From: Sphingobacterium sp. CZ-UAM
GTDB taxonomy: Bacteria; Bacteroidota; Bacteroidia; Sphingobacteriales; Sphingobacteriaceae
NCBI RefSeq assembly: GCF_002000245.1
Contig: NZ_MTCM01000005.1
Coordinates: 124,001-188,000 of the forward strand
Length of the DNA stretch: 64,000 bases
Reading direction: 5' to 3'
A program made the position numbers and the translations under genes. Numbering within the stretch: the stretch's first letter is position 1; every line of letters starts with the position of its first letter. Below, piece by piece: positions 24,000 to 32,946 of the stretch. Under the pieces are notes generated by a model that saw only the letters and a program-made list of their open reading frames with translations, did no database searches and was not told where the DNA came from.

Positions 24000-24299
24000 C
24001 TAATATTTCTGTCTTTTGCCTTCGATTTCTTTCTTTAAATCCAATTCGACCCAAAAACCCAAAATCGGCACCAAAGAAGCTAAAAAGTACTTTACTGCTT
24101 TTAAAATAGGCCATTTATATTCAACAGTAGACATAATAAGCATCACAACGAATATAACGACAAAAAAGCCATGGATGGATCCTGCGATCTTAACTGCCTC
24201 TGGTATCCCAGCAAAATATTTCAGTGGCATAGCAATAAAAAACAAGCAAATCGTGGAAATAGCCTCCCACAATGCGATCTGTCTAAATATTCTTAACAT
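24000..24299 (-). CDS. DUF3817 small integral membrane protein
   Basis: 99 residues, about three membrane spans (roughly 8-28, 40-60, 68-90). IALWEAISTICLFFIAMPLKY followed by GSIHGFFVVIFVV matches DUF3817 (YdzA-like) proteins, found both alone and fused to transporters; no activity is established. It is the only minus-strand gene between 14 and 26 kb and is flanked by a 176-bp gap (23824-23999) and by the lpd2 promoter region. Confidence 0.85.
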   Translation of the reverse strand: MLRIFRQIALWEAISTICLFFIAMPLKYFAGIPEAVKIAGSIHGFFVVIFVVMLIMSTVEYKWPILKAVKYFLASLVPILGFWVELDLKKEIEGKRQKY

Positions 24300-24468
24300 A
24301 ATGATAAACTGTGTATTGTGAATTCCAAAAATAAGACTCTAAATACGGTTACTCCATTATTTTTTGTCCTTTTACCAAGTCGTGACATTATCGCTCATAG
24401 GATGACATTGTTTTATCAAAAACCGCCAATTTTACAATAAATAGTTCATATTCATCAGAAAAAATACG

Positions 24469-24476
24469 TACTTTTG
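24469..24476 (+). promoter_or_regulatory. -7 promoter box of the second lpd gene
   Basis: TACTTTTG matches TAnnTTTG exactly and lies 67 nt before the ATG at 24544, giving a leader of about 60 nt. Placing the promoter here argues against an earlier start at 24478. Confidence 0.55.
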
Positions 24477-24543
24477 AATGAATATATGGTTCAATACCTT
24501 GGTATTTGAAGCTATAACACTCAACTACAGAATATTTATTTAT

Positions 24544-25932
24544 ATGAATTACGACATCATTGTAATCGGTAGTGGTCCAGGCGGGTATGTTGCTGCCATT
24601 AGAGCCGCTCAGTTAGGGTTCAAAACAGCGATTATTGAACGCGAATCATTAGGCGGAATCTGTCTAAACTGGGGCTGTATCCCTACAAAAGCATTATTGA
24701 AAAGTGCTCAAGTATTTGAATATTTAAACCATGCCGCAGATTACGGCATCAATGTTCAAGGTGGTGAGGCTGATTTCGAAGCTATCGTCAAAAGAAGCCG
24801 CGGCGTAGCTGAAGGAATGAGTAAAGGTATTCAGTTCTTGATGAAGAAAAATAAAATTGATGTCATCAATGGAACTGCAAAGATTAAAAAAGGTGGTAAG
24901 ATCGATGTGAAAGGTGCAGACGGTTCTACCAAAGAATATGCGGCAAAACACACTATCCTAGCTACAGGCGCACGTTCACGTGAATTGCCTAACTTACCGC
25001 AGGATGGTAAAAAAATCATTGGATACCGTCAGGCAATGACATTACCTAAGCAACCAAAATCTTTAGTTGTTGTTGGCTCCGGTGCTATCGGTGTTGAATT
25101 TGCTTACTTCTATAATGCAATTGGAACAAAAGTGACTATCGTTGAGTTTATGGATAGAATCGTTCCGGTTGAAGATGAAGAAATCTCAAAACAACTAGAA
25201 AAAAGCTTAAAAAAACAAGGTATCAATATCCTGACTAAATCTGAAGTGCAATCCGTTGATACATCTGGCGAATTGAGCAAAGTGTCCATCAAAACTGAAA
25301 AAGGTATTGAAGTAATCGAGGCAGAGGTTGTATTATCTGCAGTAGGGATTGCTCCTAACATCGAAAACATCGGTTTGGAAGAGGTTGGTGTTAAAACTGA
25401 CCGTGGCCGCGTTGTCGTAGATGATTTCTACAAAACAAATATTGAAGGTGTATACGCTATTGGTGACATCGTTAAAGGTCAAGCCTTAGCTCACGTTGCG
25501 TCTGCCGAAGGCATTACTTGCGTTGAAAAAATCAAAGGTCTTCATGTAGAACCTATCGATTATAACAATATCCCTGGATGTACTTACTGTTCTCCTGAGA
25601 TTGCTTCTGTCGGTTATACCGAAAAAGCAGCGAAAGAAGCTGGATATGAAATTAAAGTTGGTAAATTCCCATTCTCTGCTTCTGGAAAAGCTTCTGCAGC
25701 TGGAGCAAAAGATGGTTTTGTTAAGGTTATCTTTGATGCAAAATACGGTGAATTCCTAGGTGCCCACTTAATCGGAGCGAATGTTACCGAAATGATTGCT
25801 GAAGTTGTTGTTGCCCGTAAATTGGAAACAACAGGACATGAGATGATCAAAACAATCCACCCACACCCAACCATGAGTGAAGCAATCATGGAAGCATGTG
25901 CTGATGCATACGGTGAAGTGATCCACTTATAG
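24544..25932 (+). CDS. Dihydrolipoyl dehydrogenase (E3), paralogue 2
   Basis: 462 residues from the ATG at 24544; the frame extends further upstream, but the extension has no FAD-binding function and overlaps the promoter. FAD motif GSGPGGYVAAIR (9-20), redox disulfide Cys40/Cys45 in GGICLNWGCIPTK, NAD site GSGAIGVEFAYFYNAIG, FAD motif VYAIGDI and C-terminal catalytic HPHPTMSEA. The GGICLNWGCIPTK form differs from paralogue 1 and resembles the E3 of pyruvate or branched-chain dehydrogenase complexes. No E1 or E2 gene accompanies it. Bidirectional terminator downstream, facing the LacI gene. Confidence 0.95.
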   Translation: MNYDIIVIGSGPGGYVAAIRAAQLGFKTAIIERESLGGICLNWGCIPTKALLKSAQVFEYLNHAADYGINVQGGEADFEAIVKRSRGVAEGMSKGIQFLMKKNKIDVINGTAKIKKGGKIDVKGADGSTKEYAAKHTILATGARSRELPNLPQDGKKIIGYRQAMTLPKQPKSLVVVGSGAIGVEFAYFYNAIGTKVTIVEFMDRIVPVEDEEISKQLEKSLKKQGINILTKSEVQSVDTSGELSKVSIKTEKGIEVIEAEVVLSAVGIAPNIENIGLEEVGVKTDRGRVVVDDFYKTNIEGVYAIGDIVKGQALAHVASAEGITCVEKIKGLHVEPIDYNNIPGCTYCSPEIASVGYTEKAAKEAGYEIKVGKFPFSASGKASAAGAKDGFVKVIFDAKYGEFLGAHLIGANVTEMIAEVVVARKLETTGHEMIKTIHPHPTMSEAIMEACADAYGEVIHL

Positions 25933-25940
25933 TCGTGCAT

Positions 25941-25990
25941 AACATAAAAAAGAGGGGAAAATCGAATGATTTTCCCCTCTTTTTTATGTT
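25941..25990. terminator. Bidirectional terminator between lpd2 and the lacI-family gene
   Basis: A 23-bp perfect stem beginning AACATAAAAAAGAGGGGAAA with a GAAT loop, A-rich left and T-rich right. Confidence 0.93.
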
Positions 25991-26009
25991 ATCCATTGTG
26001 CAGAAACAA

Positions 26010-27014
26010 CTACATCACCAATCTAGATTTAAAAACAATTTGTTGGTCTGCTATATCTGAATTCTCGATCCGCTCAAATAAAATCTCAGCTGCCTTACGC
26101 GCCTGCATGCCCGGAAACTGTTCGATACGCCCCATTGGTGGGTTTTCCATATATTGCCAAAGTGGGTAATTCGCATAACTGATGAAGAAAATATCCTGGT
26201 TTAAGACCAGTCCTTTATGACGTGCCGCCTTCATCAGATCCAATGTAACGAAGTCATTAAAAGAAATAATTGCTGAAGGTCTTTCGGACATCGCAAAGAT
26301 GCTATCCATTGCTTTTTCATTTCCTTCTGTACTCAGATCAGTTTCAATAATATTTTTTTCCAGGATATCCATTCCATTACGTTTCATGGCGGATAAGTAG
26401 GCTACTTTTCTATCCTCACTCGCCGGCAATGTACTAGGTCCATTGACCAACGCAATCACTTTATGACCACGGGCAACAAAAGCATCAACAGCTTCATTCA
26501 TGCCAGTAGATAGATCACTTTGAACTTTATTGATATTCGGTAGACTAGGAACACAATCAAAAAAGACAACCGGAATTCCAGAAGACTCCAGTTTTTCAAT
26601 AAACTCCAAATTCGTTGTCTTCTTACCAATAGACATCAATATGCCATCTACGCGGTGATTTTTAAATGTCTTTAGAATCTGTTCTTCCCGATCCGGATCA
26701 TCCAATGACTGTCCCATTAAAACAGTATACCGATGTGCCGATGCAACGTTTTCTATTTCACTGATCGCAAAAGAAAAAAAAGGTTCTGATAGGCTCGGCA
26801 AAATCACTGCAATGGTAAATGTTTTGCGCTGTTTAAAAAAAATAGCAGTCTGATTGGGCTCGTAGTTCAATTCTTCGGCCATTTTTTTAACACGCATTGT
26901 TGTTACCAATCCAATACTTGGATGATCATTCAACGCTCTTGAAACCGTGGAAGGACTGATTTTCAGCTTCTTGGCAATTTCCTTAATCGTGGCAGGCTTG
27001 TTCACTTTATTCAT
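26010..27014 (-). CDS. LacI-family transcriptional regulator
   Basis: 334 residues from the ATG at 27014; an upstream in-frame ATG (27062) would add 16 residues before the conserved helix-turn-helix and is less likely. HTH: TIKEIAKKLKISPSTVSRAL, then the hinge region and a periplasmic-binding-like ligand domain (AVILPSLSEPFFSFAISEIE at its start). Family members repress sugar-uptake or sugar-catabolic genes and release DNA when a sugar binds. No sugar gene is nearby, so target and effector are unknown. It lies alone after the HAD gene on the minus strand with a 130-bp gap. Confidence 0.93.
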   Translation of the reverse strand: MNKVNKPATIKEIAKKLKISPSTVSRALNDHPSIGLVTTMRVKKMAEELNYEPNQTAIFFKQRKTFTIAVILPSLSEPFFSFAISEIENVASAHRYTVLMGQSLDDPDREEQILKTFKNHRVDGILMSIGKKTTNLEFIEKLESSGIPVVFFDCVPSLPNINKVQSDLSTGMNEAVDAFVARGHKVIALVNGPSTLPASEDRKVAYLSAMKRNGMDILEKNIIETDLSTEGNEKAMDSIFAMSERPSAIISFNDFVTLDLMKAARHKGLVLNQDIFFISYANYPLWQYMENPPMGRIEQFPGMQARKAAEILFERIENSDIADQQIVFKSRLVM

Positions 27015-27147
27015 AAATCCAAGGGCTTTATATAAAAATAGGGCTTTTATGTCCCTAATCATAATCTTTTTTCAACAATGCTTACTTTTTATATTTTTAA
27101 TAGTCAAGACATCGTTGGTAGACGATACAAAGATAATCAATGCAACC

Positions 27148-27681
27148 TTAGTCCACAAATTGAATCGCAGCGGTATCCACAGCAAATTCCTCTGCTAAAA
27201 ATTGAGTAGGATTTATTTGTCGGAAGGCAAGTTCATCGCGGAAATAAATTTTTACCCGATTGCTAAACTCCCCCCAATCCACAAATTTCACTTTGTTCAA
27301 TTGTTCCAAAGGATTTCCCTTTGTCAACACACATATCCCCTTGCCTTCTGCGCTCAACTGCGAAAAGAGTGTAACAATATGATCAAAAAGATTCAGCTTA
27401 AGCGGCAATACAGCATTTACATGCAACCTTTCAAAATGCTCTTTATATTTCATATCAAACCCAAATGTACTTTGAGCATGTTCAAATAGCGATTCCTCAC
27501 CTTGGTTTTCCAAATGGTTTTTCATAAAATTAACCAGATCAGCCTGCGGTGGGAATGTCTCCGTGAATTCGATAAAATTTGCAAAGAGGTAGTAAACTTG
27601 GAGTAAATAGTCTTTTTTTGGAAAAAGAACATCGTCTAACTCAAAGACATACACTTTCTTTTCTTCTGGAAATATCATCAC
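27148..27681 (-). CDS. HAD-superfamily-like protein with altered motif I (possibly inactive)
   Basis: 177 residues. The N-terminal strand VYVFELDDVLFPKKDYLLQ is clearly HAD motif I, but the catalytic nucleophile Asp is replaced by Glu14 (ELDDV instead of DLDDT). Motif II is VLTKGNP and a motif III lysine is in RVKIYF. The sequence then runs to IQFVD with no clear acidic motif IV before it ends, which is shorter than an active HAD of this class. It may therefore bind but not hydrolyse phosphate. It follows the ATP-grasp-like gene (70 bp upstream, same strand), and the two are probably one operon. Family assignment is firm, loss of activity is inference. Confidence 0.75.
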   Translation of the reverse strand: MMIFPEEKKVYVFELDDVLFPKKDYLLQVYYLFANFIEFTETFPPQADLVNFMKNHLENQGEESLFEHAQSTFGFDMKYKEHFERLHVNAVLPLKLNLFDHIVTLFSQLSAEGKGICVLTKGNPLEQLNKVKFVDWGEFSNRVKIYFRDELAFRQINPTQFLAEEFAVDTAAIQFVD

Positions 27682-27750
27682 AAATAGACTTTAAATTAAA
27701 AACGTTGGACATATAAGACCCAACAAACAATAAGCAGCGCATGGATTATA

Positions 27751-28230
27751 TTACTTCGACACACAGACCAAAGCGAATTCTTCAGCAGAATCTGACCTAA
27801 CCAAAAGTCCATCCAAGGAATTTTCATAATGCCCTTCCCCCAATAGATCAGCGCCTTTTGAGAGCAAAACATAAGGGAGATCTGCTGGAGGGTTTTCAAT
27901 TATAGGAAATGTTCCAAGGATATCCTTATCCGGTACAAGAACCGAAATCTGATATTCGTCAAATAAAACTTTCGCCTCAGCCAGTGGCTCCAGTTCAAAA
28001 CCGCCCAAAGGTAACACGTAGTCCACCTGTTGATCCAAACTCAATTTTAGCACTTCATGTGCAAAAGTTGGCAGCAAACCTTTTGGTATAACTGCGTAAT
28101 TCCCAGATTTCAAGAGCAATGCGGGGATCTCTTCCGAACTCGCATATAAAACTTCAAAACTACCTGAAAGCTTTTTAGCGATACGCATTGCCAACGGCCT
28201 AGTTCCGAAAGTTATCAATATTTTCTTCAT
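27751..28230 (-). CDS. Rossmann-like protein resembling the N-terminal lobe of ATP-grasp enzymes (hypothetical)
   Basis: 159 residues from the ATG at 28230 (an in-frame upstream extension to 28284 lacks support). It starts ILITFGTRPLAMRIAKKLSG, a nucleotide-binding-like beta-loop-alpha, followed by VLYASSEEIP and VLPLGGFELEPLAEAKVLFD, which resembles the preATP-grasp domain of carbamoyl-phosphate-synthase-like ligases. The ATP-grasp fold itself is missing, so this is a lone lobe. It is probably cotranscribed with the degenerate HAD protein. Function unknown. Confidence 0.55.
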   Translation of the reverse strand: MKKILITFGTRPLAMRIAKKLSGSFEVLYASSEEIPALLLKSGNYAVIPKGLLPTFAHEVLKLSLDQQVDYVLPLGGFELEPLAEAKVLFDEYQISVLVPDKDILGTFPIIENPPADLPYVLLSKGADLLGEGHYENSLDGLLVRSDSAEEFALVCVSK

Positions 28231-28351
28231 CAAAATAATTTGTTTTTCATCGGCAATGAAGCTATCAAAGCTATGGCCAATCAATTTAGTTCTAGTCTCT
28301 AGGAGTTTATTCCTGATCTAAAAGCATAGTGGTTCCTCTAAAAGAATTAGG

Positions 28352-29005
28352 CTAAACAACCAATCCGTCACGCATATGGATAGTTCGGTCCGATATACGG
28401 GCTAGCTCTTCATTATGGGTTACGATGATAAATGTTTGTTGAAATTTGTTTCTAAGATCAAAAAACAACTGATGTAGTGCCGCCGCATTTTCAGAGTCCA
28501 AATTTCCGGAGGGTTCATCCGCCAAAATAACAGAAGGATCATTTATCAAGGCCCGTGCAACAGACACCCGCTGCTGTTCCCCCCCCGACATCTCGGCAGG
28601 TTTATGATCAATACGATGCGAAACCCCAAGTAGCTCTAATAGTTCTTTTGCTTTCTTCTCAGCTTCAGCACGTCCCTGTCCATGGATAAATGCCGGAATA
28701 CACACATTTTCCAAGGCCGTAAATTCGGGCAACAAGTGATGGAATTGAAAAACGAAACCAATGTGTTCATTGCGAAATGCACTCAACTTTTTAGCATTCA
28801 GCTTATGGATATCAACACCATTAATAAATATCGACCCCTGATCTGGTTTGTCCAATGTACCGATAATATGTAAAAGTGTACTTTTACCTGCTCCTGAGGC
28901 CCCGACAATACTCACGATTTCACCTTTTTCCACGGTTATGTCAACGCCTTTTAAGATGGGCAATGCCCCATAAGCTTTGTGAATTCCTTTGGCTTGTAAC
29001 ATCAT
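28352..29005 (-). CDS. lolD: Lipoprotein-releasing ABC ATPase (LolD-type)
   Basis: 217 residues. Walker A GASGAGKST (35-43), Q-loop VFQFHHLLPEFTALENV, signature MSGGEQQRVSVARA, Walker B ILADEPSGNLDS and H-loop VTHNEE. The FQFHHLLPEFTALENV motif is the LolD fingerprint. LolD powers LolCE extraction of lipoproteins from the inner membrane. The start is one of two adjacent ATGs (29005 or 29002). The -7 box at 29010-29017 ends 4 nt before the first of them. LolC/E genes are not in the window. It is divergent from sucC. Confidence 0.92.
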   Translation of the reverse strand: MMLQAKGIHKAYGALPILKGVDITVEKGEIVSIVGASGAGKSTLLHIIGTLDKPDQGSIFINGVDIHKLNAKKLSAFRNEHIGFVFQFHHLLPEFTALENVCIPAFIHGQGRAEAEKKAKELLELLGVSHRIDHKPAEMSGGEQQRVSVARALINDPSVILADEPSGNLDSENAAALHQLFFDLRNKFQQTFIIVTHNEELARISDRTIHMRDGLVV

Positions 29006-29009
29006 AGGG

Positions 29010-29017
29010 CAAAGATA
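29010..29017 (-). promoter_or_regulatory. -7 promoter box of lolD, near-leaderless
   Basis: Minus-strand TATCTTTG, exact consensus, 4 nt before the ATG at 29005. The predicted transcript starts at or next to the start codon. Confidence 0.65.
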
Positions 29018-29163
29018 AATAAATTTACGATATCACACCTTTGAATAAATAAGCTGTTATTTCTCTATTTCAGCCATTTTATTTATCACAAATGTCAAAA
29101 AATAGATAAAAGAGCAATTTATCCCTTGTCTTATCCCTCAAAAAAACATATTTTTACGCCAAA

Positions 29164-29171
29164 TATTTTTG
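29164..29171 (+). promoter_or_regulatory. -7 promoter box of sucC, near-leaderless
   Basis: TATTTTTG, exact consensus, 3 nt before the ATG at 29175. It overlaps an in-frame TTG at 29169 that is therefore not the start codon. Confidence 0.65.
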
Positions 29172-29174
29172 CAA

Positions 29175-30368
29175 ATGAACATTCACGAATATCAAGGAAA
29201 ACAAATACTAAAGAGCTTTGGTGTGCGCGTACAGGAAGGTATCGTAGCAGATACTCCAGAGCAAGCTGTGGAAGCGGCTAAAAAAATGAAAGAAGACTAC
29301 AATTCCGACTGGGTTGTTGTCAAAGCTCAAATTCACGCTGGTGGCCGTGGTAAAGGTGGTGGTGTCAAGTTAGCTAAGAACTTAGATGAAGTCAAACAAA
29401 GAGCTACTGACATCATTGGTATGCAATTAGTAACGCCTCAAACTGGACCTGAAGGTAAAAAAGTAAACAAAGTTTTGATCGCTCAAGACGTTTACTATCC
29501 AGGGGAAAGCGAAACAAAAGAATTCTATATGTCTGTCCTATTGGACCGTGCTAAAGGTCGTAACATCGTTATGTACTCAACAGAAGGTGGTATGGACATT
29601 GAAGAAGTTGCAGAAAAAACACCGCACTTGATCTTCAAAGAAGAAATCGATCCAAAAGTAGGCTTACAAGGATTCCAAGCACGTAAAATTGCCTTCAATC
29701 TAGGTCTTTCTGGTGCTGCTCACAAAGAAATGGTAAAATTTGTTGCTGCGCTTTACAAAGCATACGATTCTACTGATTCTTCGATGTTCGAGATCAATCC
29801 GGTATTAAAAACTTCTGACGACAAGATCCTAGCGGTCGATGCTAAAGTAAATCTTGACGAGAACGCATTATACCGTCATCCTGATTACGCAGCTATGCGC
29901 GACGTAACAGAAGAAGATCCAACGGAAGTTGAAGCTGGTGAATCAAACTTGAACTATGTTAAACTAGATGGTAACGTAGGTTGTATGGTGAACGGTGCAG
30001 GTCTTGCAATGGCAACAATGGACATCATCAAATTGGCTGGTGGAGAACCTGCAAACTTCTTAGATGTTGGCGGTACTGCAAATGCTGAAACTGTAAAAGC
30101 TGGTTTCAATATCATTTTGAAAGACCCTAATGTAAAAGCAATCTTGATCAACATCTTCGGTGGTATCGTTCGTTGTGACCGTGTAGCACAAGGTGTAATA
30201 GATGCTTACAGCGAAATTGGCAATATTCCTGTTCCTATCATCGTACGTCTTCAAGGTACAAATGCCGAAGAAGCTAAAAAATTAATTGATGAGTCAGGTC
30301 TACAAGTTTATTCTGCAATCTTATTGAAAGAAGCTGCTGAATTAGTAACCAAAGTATTGAAAGGATAA
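29175..30368 (+). CDS. sucC: Succinate-CoA ligase, beta subunit
   Basis: 397 residues from ATG 29175; the TTG at 29169 lies inside the -7 box and is rejected. Makes ATP (or GTP) from succinyl-CoA in the TCA cycle together with the alpha subunit SucD. ATP-grasp domain at the N-terminus (HAGGRGKGGGVKLAKN), NIFGGIVRCD and IIVRLQGTNAEE in the CoA-ligase-like domain, both typical. sucD is not adjacent, and a terminator follows, so the subunits come from separate loci. Divergently transcribed from lolD. Confidence 0.97.
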   Translation: MNIHEYQGKQILKSFGVRVQEGIVADTPEQAVEAAKKMKEDYNSDWVVVKAQIHAGGRGKGGGVKLAKNLDEVKQRATDIIGMQLVTPQTGPEGKKVNKVLIAQDVYYPGESETKEFYMSVLLDRAKGRNIVMYSTEGGMDIEEVAEKTPHLIFKEEIDPKVGLQGFQARKIAFNLGLSGAAHKEMVKFVAALYKAYDSTDSSMFEINPVLKTSDDKILAVDAKVNLDENALYRHPDYAAMRDVTEEDPTEVEAGESNLNYVKLDGNVGCMVNGAGLAMATMDIIKLAGGEPANFLDVGGTANAETVKAGFNIILKDPNVKAILINIFGGIVRCDRVAQGVIDAYSEIGNIPVPIIVRLQGTNAEEAKKLIDESGLQVYSAILLKEAAELVTKVLKG

Positions 30369-30391
30369 TTCCTTCAATCATCATAAAGCTT

Positions 30392-30428
30392 AAAAGCGGA
30401 TCGACTCAGTTGATCCGCTTTTTTTTTG
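30392..30428 (+). terminator. Terminator of sucC
   Basis: AAAAGCGGATC paired with GATCCGCTTTT across a 9-nt loop, followed by an uninterrupted run of T. Confidence 0.92.
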
Positions 30429-30559
30429 CGTGAAACACCCTTGCCCTTGTTTGGCATTAATCCAAATATCGGTGCTCAAAAAATAAGTTTAATGGTGTGT
30501 TGATCCTTCATTCAGCGAATTAAATCAACATTTATACCCAATAAACCAACAGAATAGCT

Positions 30560-30567
30560 TATTTTTG
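30560..30567 (+). promoter_or_regulatory. -7 promoter box of asnS
   Basis: TATTTTTG, exact match, giving a leader of about 45 nt before ATG 30619. It lies over the TTG that would be the first in-frame start, so the shorter protein is favoured. Confidence 0.6.
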
Positions 30568-30618
30568 TATTGCTTTTTTAACAAAGCATCTTTTACAAGT
30601 CATTCTCCAAAAATTAAG

Positions 30619-32064
30619 ATGGAACACACAAGAATAAAGGAACTATTGAATGCCACAGAATTCGGCAAAGAGGTCGTTGTTAAAGGTTGGGTAAGAACTT
30701 TCCGTAACAATCAATTTATAGCAATTAATGACGGTTCGTCAATCAATAATATTCAAGCAGTAGTCGATTTTGAAAATACACCTGAAGATATCCTAAAGCG
30801 TATTACTACCGGAGCTGCAGTTCGTGTAAAAGGTCAATTGATAGAATCGCTAGGTAAGGGACAAAAAGTAGAAGTTAAAGCAACAGAGGTAAGTATTATA
30901 GGTGATTCAGATCCTGAAAAATATCCTTTACAACCGAAGAAGCACAGTTTGGAATTTTTACGTGAAATTGCACATTTACGTTTCCGTACAGGTACATTCA
31001 ATGCGGTATTTAAAGTACGTAACGCACTAGCGTTTGCCGTGCATAAATTTTTCCAGGAAAATGATTTTGTGTACATGCACACACCGATTATCACAGGTTC
31101 TGATGCCGAAGGTGCGGGTGAAATGTTTCAGGTAACGACATTGGATCTAAACAACCCACCACGTAAAGAAAATGGAGAAATTGATTTCAAAGAGGATTTC
31201 TTTGGAAAATCTACTAATCTTACGGTCTCCGGCCAATTAGAAGGCGAGCTTGGCGCAATGGCATTTGGAAACATCTATACTTTCGGTCCGACCTTTAGGG
31301 CAGAAAACTCAAATACGACACGTCACTTGGCTGAATTCTGGATGATCGAACCAGAAATGGCTTTCTATGAATTAGAAGACAACATGGATTTGGCCGAAGC
31401 CTTACTAAAATACGTGATCAAATACGCTTTGGAAACTTGTCCTGAGGAAATTGAGTTTTTGAAAAACCGTCTGTTGGAAGAAGAGAAATCGAAGCCTGCA
31501 GCGGAACGTTCTGAATTAAATTTGGTAGAAAAGTTAAACTTTGTCTTAACAAACGATTTCGAGCGTGTAACATATACTGATGCTATTGAAATATTAAAAC
31601 GTAGCAAGCCAAATCAAAAGAAACAATTCAAGTATTTAATTGACGATTGGGGAGCAGATCTACAATCTGAGCACGAACGTTACTTGGTAGAGAAGCACTT
31701 TAAGAAACCTGTTATCCTGACGGATTACCCAAGGGAGATTAAATCGTTTTACATGAAACAAAACGAACCTGATGCTCAGGGACGCAATACTGTCCGCGCC
31801 ATGGATATTCTTTTCCCAGGCATTGGCGAAATGGTCGGCGGTTCGCAACGTGAGGAAAATCTTGACCGTCTATTAGCACGTATGGCAGAAGTAGGCATAC
31901 CAGCAGAAGAGATGGAATGGTTCTTGGATACACGCCGCTTTGGTTCAGTACCACATTCAGGATTTGGTGTAGGCTTTGAGCGATTGGTATTATTCACAAC
32001 CGGAATGACAAACATCCGGGACGTGATACCATTCCCACGCACCCCAAAAAACGCAGAATTTTAA
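30619..32064 (+). CDS. asnS: Asparaginyl-tRNA synthetase
   Basis: 481 residues from ATG 30619. Class IIb synthetase that charges tRNA-Asn. OB-fold anticodon domain at the N-terminus (VVVKGWVRTFRNNQFIAIND), then the catalytic domain with motif 2 GPTFRAENSNTTRHLAEFWM and motif 3 SGFGVGFERLV. The ITGSDAEGAGEMFQV segment is characteristic of AsnRS rather than AspRS. The earlier in-frame TTG (30565) overlaps the promoter and would add 18 residues without homology to the OB domain. A terminator follows. Confidence 0.97.
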   Translation: MEHTRIKELLNATEFGKEVVVKGWVRTFRNNQFIAINDGSSINNIQAVVDFENTPEDILKRITTGAAVRVKGQLIESLGKGQKVEVKATEVSIIGDSDPEKYPLQPKKHSLEFLREIAHLRFRTGTFNAVFKVRNALAFAVHKFFQENDFVYMHTPIITGSDAEGAGEMFQVTTLDLNNPPRKENGEIDFKEDFFGKSTNLTVSGQLEGELGAMAFGNIYTFGPTFRAENSNTTRHLAEFWMIEPEMAFYELEDNMDLAEALLKYVIKYALETCPEEIEFLKNRLLEEEKSKPAAERSELNLVEKLNFVLTNDFERVTYTDAIEILKRSKPNQKKQFKYLIDDWGADLQSEHERYLVEKHFKKPVILTDYPREIKSFYMKQNEPDAQGRNTVRAMDILFPGIGEMVGGSQREENLDRLLARMAEVGIPAEEMEWFLDTRRFGSVPHSGFGVGFERLVLFTTGMTNIRDVIPFPRTPKNAEF

Positions 32065-32067
32065 GAT

Positions 32068-32110
32068 AAAGAACAGCAGCCAAAACAAAATATTTTGGCT
32101 GTTGTTCTTT
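32068..32110 (+). terminator. Terminator of asnS
   Basis: An 18-bp stem AAAGAACAGCAGCCAAAA / TTTTGGCTGTTGTTCTTT with one G-T pair and a CAAAATA loop; the right arm ends in CTTT and TTA, so the U-tract is short. It may also work for the opposite strand. Confidence 0.8.
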
Positions 32111-32230
32111 TAGATAGATACGCATTTGGATAATTGTTCGAAAACTCAGGTATGACATCTGTCTCGTTCGACGGATCCCTGATAAAAAATACGATTTCCA
32201 TATTACTTGATAAATAAGACGACAGTAGAC

Positions 32231-32851
32231 ATGCTCATTAAAATATACAACGACAATCCCAATCCAAAAGCCATAGCACAGGCTGTAGATATTCTCAAAC
32301 GTGGCGGCGTGATCATTTATCCTACAGATACCGTATATGGTATCGGCTGTGATATTACCCAACAAAAGGCTATTGAACGCGTATGTGAGATCAGAGGCTT
32401 AAAACCGGATAAAGCTAACCTCTCCTTTATCTGCTATGACCTGACCGATATTTCACAATACACCAAATCTTTTGACACCGCAGTCTTTCGTGTTCTCAAA
32501 AAGGCATTACCGGGACCTTTTACATTTATCTTTAACGCAACAACCAAAGTACCCAAACTATTAAGTTCAAAGAAGAAAACTGTGGGTATACGTGTACCTG
32601 ACAATAATATTGTTCGGGAAATCGTAAAGCAATTGGGGAATCCAATTGTAACTACTTCCATTCACGATGAAGATGAGATTATTGAATATTCCACTGATCC
32701 GGAACTGATCTACGAGAAATATCAGAACCTTGTGGATGCCGTAATCGATGGAGGATACGGAGACAATGTCGCTTCGACCGTAGTAGACCTAACAGAGGGA
32801 ACCTTTGAAATTGTTCGTGAGGGAAAAGGTGATCTGGAACAATACCTATAA
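32231..32851 (+). CDS. L-threonylcarbamoyladenylate synthase family (Sua5/YciO/YrdC)
   Basis: 206 residues from ATG 32231 (the open frame begins at a TTG at 32207). Visible: KRGGVIIYPTDTVYGIGCD, the substrate-binding PTDT(V/T)YG motif; KPDKANLSFIC; PGPFTFIF; and VGIRVPDN. The family makes threonylcarbamoyl-AMP, the intermediate for the t6A tRNA modification, using threonine, bicarbonate and ATP. The short form lacks the C-terminal Sua5 domain and KRxxxP-type features of YrdC versus YciO cannot be separated by eye, so the gene symbol is left blank. It is the last gene before the DnaA-box cluster. Confidence 0.85.
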   Translation: MLIKIYNDNPNPKAIAQAVDILKRGGVIIYPTDTVYGIGCDITQQKAIERVCEIRGLKPDKANLSFICYDLTDISQYTKSFDTAVFRVLKKALPGPFTFIFNATTKVPKLLSSKKKTVGIRVPDNNIVREIVKQLGNPIVTTSIHDEDEIIEYSTDPELIYEKYQNLVDAVIDGGYGDNVASTVVDLTEGTFEIVREGKGDLEQYL

Positions 32852-32946
32852 TATTTGGTATTCCCAAAATATCACCCCACTATTAATATCCCAACAAGTA
32901 CCTTACCAACTAATGGAGATCCGCCCAGATCGGGCTGTTAGTATTT

